Positions 59,819 through 64,000 of a DNA stretch of 64,000 bases are shown one piece after another. Where the stretch lies: assembly GCA_003134765.1 (NCBI GenBank), contig PLCM01000008.1, positions 1 through 64,000 of the forward strand, in the 5' to 3' direction. This DNA comes from Spartobacteria bacterium (GTDB lineage Bacteria; Verrucomicrobiota; Verrucomicrobiia; Chthoniobacterales; UBA10450). The notes beneath the pieces were generated by a model that made no database searches, was not told where the DNA came from, and saw nothing but the letters and a program-made list of their open reading frames with translations. Both the position numbers and the translations under genes were made by a program. The number at the start of each line of letters is the position of its first letter. The first letter of the stretch is position 1.

Positions 59819-59920
59819 GAGTAGTCCTTCGCCGGGAGCGTTTCTCCTTCGTCACCCTCTCCGACACTGGCGTTAGGGCAAGCAGTGGTTTGGAAAGCCC
59901 CTTTTTGGCCTTCCGGGACC

Positions 59921-60406
59921 TTATTCCTCACCTTCGTAATAGTCGGCTGCCTGGCCCTTCACAATGGCTTCCTCAGGAGCATCCCAGGGAACTGCCCATT
60001 TGCCACTGTCCGGATAATAACAGGAATCACCGCGCGGGTTGTCGGCGATAACATAATAAACAAAATCCTCCTCGCCCGCGTTCGTCAGTTGATGGGCTTC
60101 GCCCGGTCCAAAAAAGAACGCGTCCCCCGATCCCACTTCCGTGGTTCCATTCCTGTCCCGAACGCTGCCGCGACCGGCGATAACGAGGTAAAGCTCCGAT
60201 TCGGCGCCGTGCGAGTGGTATGGACAATACGATTTCCCTTTCGGGATTCGCACCGCCGCCAGATCGAACGGGTGCCGTTTCGCCAAGTCGAGCGACTTTC
60301 GATCCCGTCCAAGCGCAATCGAAATGTCCTTCACAAACTTATGGAACTTCCCCTTGGGCGATTTCCTCTCCTCTTCCGCCACCTCTCGCAAATTCACCTT
60401 GTTCAT
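59921..60406 (-). CDS. Cupin-domain protein
   Basis: A 161-residue single cupin barrel. Motif 1 is YCPYHSHGAESELYLVIAGRG (His, His, Glu ligands) and motif 2 is GDAFFFGPGEAHQLTN (His ligand), so the metal site is complete. The tail has SGKWAVPWDAPEEAIV. It may be a small-molecule isomerase, dioxygenase or binding protein; specificity is unknown. Start ATG 60406. Confidence 0.88.
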   Translation of the reverse strand: MNKVNLREVAEEERKSPKGKFHKFVKDISIALGRDRKSLDLAKRHPFDLAAVRIPKGKSYCPYHSHGAESELYLVIAGRGSVRDRNGTTEVGSGDAFFFGPGEAHQLTNAGEEDFVYYVIADNPRGDSCYYPDSGKWAVPWDAPEEAIVKGQAADYYEGEE

Positions 60407-60484
60407 GCCTCGGACCTCTGTCCTCTGACTTCCGTCCTCTGTCCCCCCTCCCCGTTTTCTACTTTTCTACCTCCTATTTTCCCC

Positions 60485-60970
60485 TCAAATTCTCGCCGTC
60501 TCCCACGCCATGAAAGTATCGAGATCGCCCCGGACCGATTTCAGCGCGAGGCTCACCACAAACGCATCATCGATATGTCCCAGCACCGGGATCCAGTCCG
60601 GGATAACATCGAACGGCGACACAAAATAGATGATTGCCGCAATAATGATGAGCAGTTTGGGCGCTGAGATGTCTCGATATTCCCCGCGCTGATAATCCCG
60701 GATCACCCGGATCATCGCCATGAGATAGGGCCAGGTTTCGCCGAAGGGACCGCGAGGAATAGTATTGAGCTTGCCAACTGCATCCTCGACCAGCTTTCGG
60801 AGACGCTTCGGATCGCCCGCATACACTTCGGCGTCAGCCGTTGCCCTGCGAAACGCTGCACTCTGCGTGATCTCATCCCCAGCCGGCCGGTTTTCCTTTT
60901 TCGCGCGCGGCTTTGTTGCCACTTTTTTCGACGACTTGGCCGCACTCGATGATGTTTTGCGTGTTTTCAT
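60485..60970 (-). CDS. YkvA-type DUF1232 membrane protein
   Basis: A 161-residue protein with a Lys-rich N-terminus (MKTRKTSSSAAKSSKKVATK) and a C-terminal DUF1232 core: LLIIIAAIIYFVSPFDVIPDWIPVLGHIDDAFVVSLAL, with the signature YxxSPxDxIPDxIPxLGxxDD. One or two membrane-embedded helices. Function unknown. Start ATG 60970. Confidence 0.9.
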   Translation of the reverse strand: MKTRKTSSSAAKSSKKVATKPRAKKENRPAGDEITQSAAFRRATADAEVYAGDPKRLRKLVEDAVGKLNTIPRGPFGETWPYLMAMIRVIRDYQRGEYRDISAPKLLIIIAAIIYFVSPFDVIPDWIPVLGHIDDAFVVSLALKSVRGDLDTFMAWETARI

Positions 60971-61051
60971 AGAAAATAATGGAACTGGCGGGCCAGCGCA
61001 GACTATTCAAGCCACCCGCCGTTCACAACGCGAAAGAAACCGTAATGCGCT

Positions 61052-61271
61052 TTGGTAGGGACGCCGCGCTGCGGCGTCCTTTCGTGCTGCGCCGCTGAAG
61101 GTGGATCGAGCGCTCCGTCGCTCGATGACAGAATTTGGCGGCGAAGCCGCGACTATATTGCATTGCGCGTCGGAGCGCCCGATCCATCAACGCTGACCCG
61201 CATTCTCCCGATTGTGCGGGCGTCTGTGTCAGACGCCATTCCTCCGGACGGCGCAGCGCGCCGTCCCTTCC
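61052..61271. repeat. Composite of three nested palindromic repeat families
   Basis: Order on the plus strand: REP-A left arm (GGTAGGGACGCCGCGCTGCG), a complete GTGGATCGAGCGCTCCG...CGGAGCGCCCGATCCATC repeat (about 61098-61190), a REP-C left arm (GGGCGTCTGTGTCAGACGCC, about 61219-61238), and the REP-A right arm (GACGGCGCAGCGCGCCGTCC). It fills most of the 320-base gap between the YkvA and DUF1684 genes; no gene is visible there. Confidence 0.82.
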
Positions 61272-61291
61272 TTCCTCAGACGTCACTTCCC

Positions 61292-62173
61292 CTAATGATC
61301 ATATCGCTTCTCTCCCGCCTTGATCTCCACCTCCAGGCTGTTTCCCGGAGGCGGCAGTGGACAAGTGGCAAAGGGCGTAAAGGCACATGGCGGATTCTCC
61401 GCCTTGTTAAAATCAAGGACCGCTTCCCCGTTCACCGGCTTGTCCGCGTAGAGAAATCGCCCCGACTTGTAAGTCTCGCTCTCGCTCGATTTGTCCTTGA
61501 AAATGATGAACAAGGTTCCATCCCCCTCGTCGACCGGCTGGAGCGAATACTCTTTTCCTTTAAGTGCAAATTTCAGCATGCCCGGGCTTTTCATTTTGAA
61601 ATTCCCGCCCAGAACATTCGGCACCATCACTTCCTTCGGTTCCGGAAAGGCTTCGAATCGCGCCGTCACCTTCCAGGCCTCGTCAATCGGGAACCAGTGC
61701 TGCCCTTTGAAGTTCCGCCGCGCCTCGCTGTTGCTGTCCTTTAGCCGGATCCCGAAACGGTCCTCCCGCCTGATCAGGTAGAAGGTCTGGGTCCCCGTGC
61801 GAATCTCTGTCGGCTTTCCTTTTTCATCCGAGACCAGGTCGATCGCCGAAATATTCTTACCGTCGCTTTGCGCATCGACACCCTTTTCGACTTGTAATGC
61901 CGCCGCCCCGTTCCTGAACTGAATCTCGCCGAACTTTCCCTGCTTGAAGTTGCTGGTTAGTCGAACGTCGAAATTCTCCCCAGCCCCGACGTTATTGAGT
62001 CCATCCTTCAACCAGAACAGTCCCGCCACCGTCAGCCACCCCGTTTCCTTTTTCAGGTTTGTCTCCGTGTCGCTCCGCCATTTTTCGATCGCCTTGACAT
62101 AATCCGTCTGCCCTTGAGCTGAGATCAGAGAGACAAAACCAATCGCCAGAAAAATCCCGAAACTCTTTTTCAT
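61292..62173 (-). CDS. Exported DUF1684 family protein
   Basis: A 293-residue protein with a signal peptide (MKKSFGIFLAIGFVSLISAQ). Motifs EKWRSDTETNLKKETGWLTVAGLFWLKDG and the C-terminal PPCAFTPFATCPLPPPGNSLEVEIKAGEKRY are diagnostic of DUF1684, a secreted family with a conserved Cys-x-x-Tx-x-TCPLPP region. No biochemical role established. Start ATG 62173. Confidence 0.92.
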   Translation of the reverse strand: MKKSFGIFLAIGFVSLISAQGQTDYVKAIEKWRSDTETNLKKETGWLTVAGLFWLKDGLNNVGAGENFDVRLTSNFKQGKFGEIQFRNGAAALQVEKGVDAQSDGKNISAIDLVSDEKGKPTEIRTGTQTFYLIRREDRFGIRLKDSNSEARRNFKGQHWFPIDEAWKVTARFEAFPEPKEVMVPNVLGGNFKMKSPGMLKFALKGKEYSLQPVDEGDGTLFIIFKDKSSESETYKSGRFLYADKPVNGEAVLDFNKAENPPCAFTPFATCPLPPPGNSLEVEIKAGEKRYDH

Positions 62174-62256
62174 ATAAACAACCGAATCTTTCGAAGACGC
62201 AGCCTAGTCCATCCCGTGAAATGAGCCACAACACCAATGGCAGTGACACCATTCTT

Positions 62257-62339
62257 GGCAGGGACGCCGCGCTGCGGCGTCCGCCGATTCGGCCTGTCGC
62301 TCGAACAATTCTCGGACGGCGCAGCGCGCCGTCCCTACC
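62257..62339. repeat. REP-A palindromic repeat
   Basis: GGCAGGGACGCCGCGCTGCG at the left and GCAGCGCGCCGTCCCTACCA at the right. It ends 6 bases before the ADOP permease stop codon. Confidence 0.9.
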
Positions 62340-62344
62340 AAAAA

Positions 62345-64000
62345 CTATTCCGTCCGAAGCGCGGCCATGGGACTGATCCGCGTCGCCCGCCGGGCCGGCA
62401 ACCAGGTGGCGAGGAGTGCCGCGGCCGCGAGAACAATCGGCGCCAGGGTGAACGCGAGTGGATCGAGCGCGCCGACGTCGTAGAGCATTCCGCTGATAAG
62501 TTTGCCCGTCCCCGCCGCCAGGAGCACACCGAGTAATACGCCAGTCGCCAGCATGACTGTGCCTTCTCGCAGGATCATCCATTGCACGTTGCCGCGCTGA
62601 GCGCCGAGCGCCATGCGAATGCCGATTTCCCGAGTGCGCCTCGCTACCGAGTAAGCCTTCACGCCATACACACCGACTGTCGCCAGGGCCAGGGCCAGGC
62701 CGCCAAAAACGCTGAACAACGCTGCGCCCGCGCGCACGATCCAGAGCTCGATACTGCCATCGAGATGTTGCGCGAATGTTTTCAATCCCAGGATGGGAAT
62801 ACCGGCATCGACTTCGCGCACGGTTCGGCGAATCAGGTCCGTCGTCGTGCTGGGATCACGGCCGGCGGTGGGTGCGAATTTGATGTGGAAGAAAACGTTG
62901 CTCTGGTAACCGCCGGCAAATGGGAGGTAGAGCGTGCCGCTTGCTTCTGTCTCGAACAAACTGCCTCGTGTGTAAGGCACTATCCCCACCACTTCGATCG
63001 GCGCATTCGTTTCATCGGCGCCCTTGGCCTGCGCCGCATCCTTTTCCGCAATTTGAATTCGCTGGCCCAGCGCATCGCCCTCCGGCCACAGTTTTTTCGC
63101 CAGCACTTCGTCAATGATGGCAACGGTTGGCGTTGTTTGATGCATCGCTTCCGCCATGGTGAAAACGCGGCCGCGCCGCAATGGCACCCCGACAGTCTTA
63201 AAATAATCCGCCCCCACGTTGTTCGAGTTTGCGTCGAACGCGAGACCTTCCGCTGCGGTCGCAGGCTTCGCGTCGGGTGCCGGGTTGGTCCCGCCGCGTC
63301 GCACCGTTTTGCTCAGCTCCACCATCCCGAACGGCACCGTGGAGGAAATGCTGGCGCTTTCGACCCCGGGCAACGACGCGAGACGCTCCTCGAGCGTCCG
63401 ATACAAATCCCGCGCGCGCGGCTGATCGTAATTCGCGAGGCTCGCGTCCGTTTCCAAAAGGTAGTTCGAGCTCGTCTGCAAACCGGTATCGACCGATGCC
63501 GCCTTGCCGGCGCCGCGAATGAAAAGCGCGGCCGCCGTGAGCAGGGCGAGCGAGAACGCGATCTGCACGACGACCAGCGGATTGCGGGGCAAAAACTTCC
63601 AGCGCCTCACGAACTTGTCTTCGCCGGCGTGTTCCTTCAGGTCGCCGATGACGGCTGACTTCGATAACTTCAAGGCCGGCCCAAGCGCGAAGGCAAACGT
63701 CCCCAGAAGACAAAACCCAAACGTCGCCGCCAGCACCGCCCCGTTCAGGCCGCCCTGCCACACAATATCGATTGGCAATTTTTTGCCTAACGAGGCCACG
63801 AGGAGATCGGACGACCAAAGGCCGAGCAGCAATCCGAAGATTCCGCCCGCCACGGCGAGCACAAATCCTTCGATGAGCAATTGCCGCACGATCCGCCAGC
63901 GGCTCCCGCCGAGCGCGAGACGGATCGCGATTTCCTTCCGCCGCGCCGCGCCGCGCGCGAGCAGCATGTTGGCCAGGTTCAGGCAGGCGACCACGAGGAC
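62345..64000 (-). CDS. ADOP-type (Acidobacterial duplicated orphan permease) MacB-like permease, 5' end outside window
   Basis: The open frame continues to the right edge (550 or so residues visible). Two FtsX-like permease domains: LNLANMLLARGAARRKEIAIRLALGGSRWRIVRQLLIEG near the N-terminal edge, and VYGVKAYSVARRTREIGIRMALGAQRGNVQWMILREG with C-terminal RATRISPMAALRTE. Between them is a periplasmic domain including RDLYRTLEERLASLPGVESAS. The ADOP/MacB-like family is usually encoded without an adjacent ATPase. Function is likely export of a peptide or toxin-like substrate; unknown here. A remnant of a related gene lies at 6745-6930. Confidence 0.9.
   Translation of the reverse strand, partial: VLVVACLNLANMLLARGAARRKEIAIRLALGGSRWRIVRQLLIEGFVLAVAGGIFGLLLGLWSSDLLVASLGKKLPIDIVWQGGLNGAVLAATFGFCLLGTFAFALGPALKLSKSAVIGDLKEHAGEDKFVRRWKFLPRNPLVVVQIAFSLALLTAAALFIRGAGKAASVDTGLQTSSNYLLETDASLANYDQPRARDLYRTLEERLASLPGVESASISSTVPFGMVELSKTVRRGGTNPAPDAKPATAAEGLAFDANSNNVGADYFKTVGVPLRRGRVFTMAEAMHQTTPTVAIIDEVLAKKLWPEGDALGQRIQIAEKDAAQAKGADETNAPIEVVGIVPYTRGSLFETEASGTLYLPFAGGYQSNVFFHIKFAPTAGRDPSTTTDLIRRTVREVDAGIPILGLKTFAQHLDGSIELWIVRAGAALFSVFGGLALALATVGVYGVKAYSVARRTREIGIRMALGAQRGNVQWMILREGTVMLATGVLLGVLLAAGTGKLISGMLYDVGALDPLAFTLAPIVLAAAALLATWLPARRATRISPMAALRTE

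Overview
The window is about 60% GC, densely coded on both strands, and carries no rRNA or tRNA gene that I can see. It looks like a Gram-negative soil bacterium of the Verrucomicrobia type (Spartobacteria/Chthoniobacterales-like). This is an inference from three things: the gene mix (LPS-type glycosyltransferases, a heptosyltransferase, an MsbA-like exporter, an ADOP-type permease, SBBP propeller and four-helix-bundle proteins), single-copy housekeeping genes in no conserved order, and a very heavy load of small palindromic repeats. No phylogenetic marker was compared, so the phylum is not proven.

Layout. 1-7 kb: a secreted SBBP beta-propeller protein running off the left edge, a membrane Ser/Thr kinase with a secreted partner, an FHA-nucleotide cyclase protein, and two decayed genes. 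7-20 kb (minus strand): a GH26-like lipoprotein, a GH18/CE4/GT2 fused polysaccharide synthase, glycerate kinase, gatB, a four-helix-bundle gene inside a 32-bp inverted-repeat element, a CvpA-like protein, aroC, and a cystathionine gamma-lyase / cystathionine beta-synthase / thioredoxin-like cluster. 20-27 kb: rpsA, a broken REP-associated tyrosine transposase (RAYT) between its cognate repeats, an M20 peptidase with altered metal ligands, asnS, a HAD phosphatase and a STAS protein. 27-33 kb: glycosyltransferases, a heptosyltransferase and an MsbA-like exporter, i.e. an envelope glycolipid locus. 33-47 kb: DUF1802, PHP, DUF1330, YyaL/DUF255, DUF309, two CNNM/CorC-type proteins, GH15, cyclase-family, GNAT, an ArnT/PMT-like glycosyltransferase, a secreted protein and thrS. 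47.7-54 kb: an overlapping operon of a SIR2-TIR protein, a membrane-anchored nSTAND ATPase with nine 64-aa tandem repeats, and a secreted LprI-like protein. 54-64 kb: two OPT transporters, small basic proteins, NYN, cupin, YkvA and DUF1684 proteins, and a partial ADOP permease.

Two themes stand out. First, the SIR2-TIR/nSTAND operon has the parts of an NAD-depleting immune or receptor system, in an arrangement I do not recognise as a named system. Second, at least eight families of short inverted repeats occupy most intergenic gaps, lie in frame inside coding genes (glycerate kinase, two glycosyltransferases, thrS), and supply start codons, signal-peptide residues and C-termini to host genes. 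One of these families brackets the four-helix-bundle gene so tightly that gene plus repeats looks like a 418-bp mobile unit.
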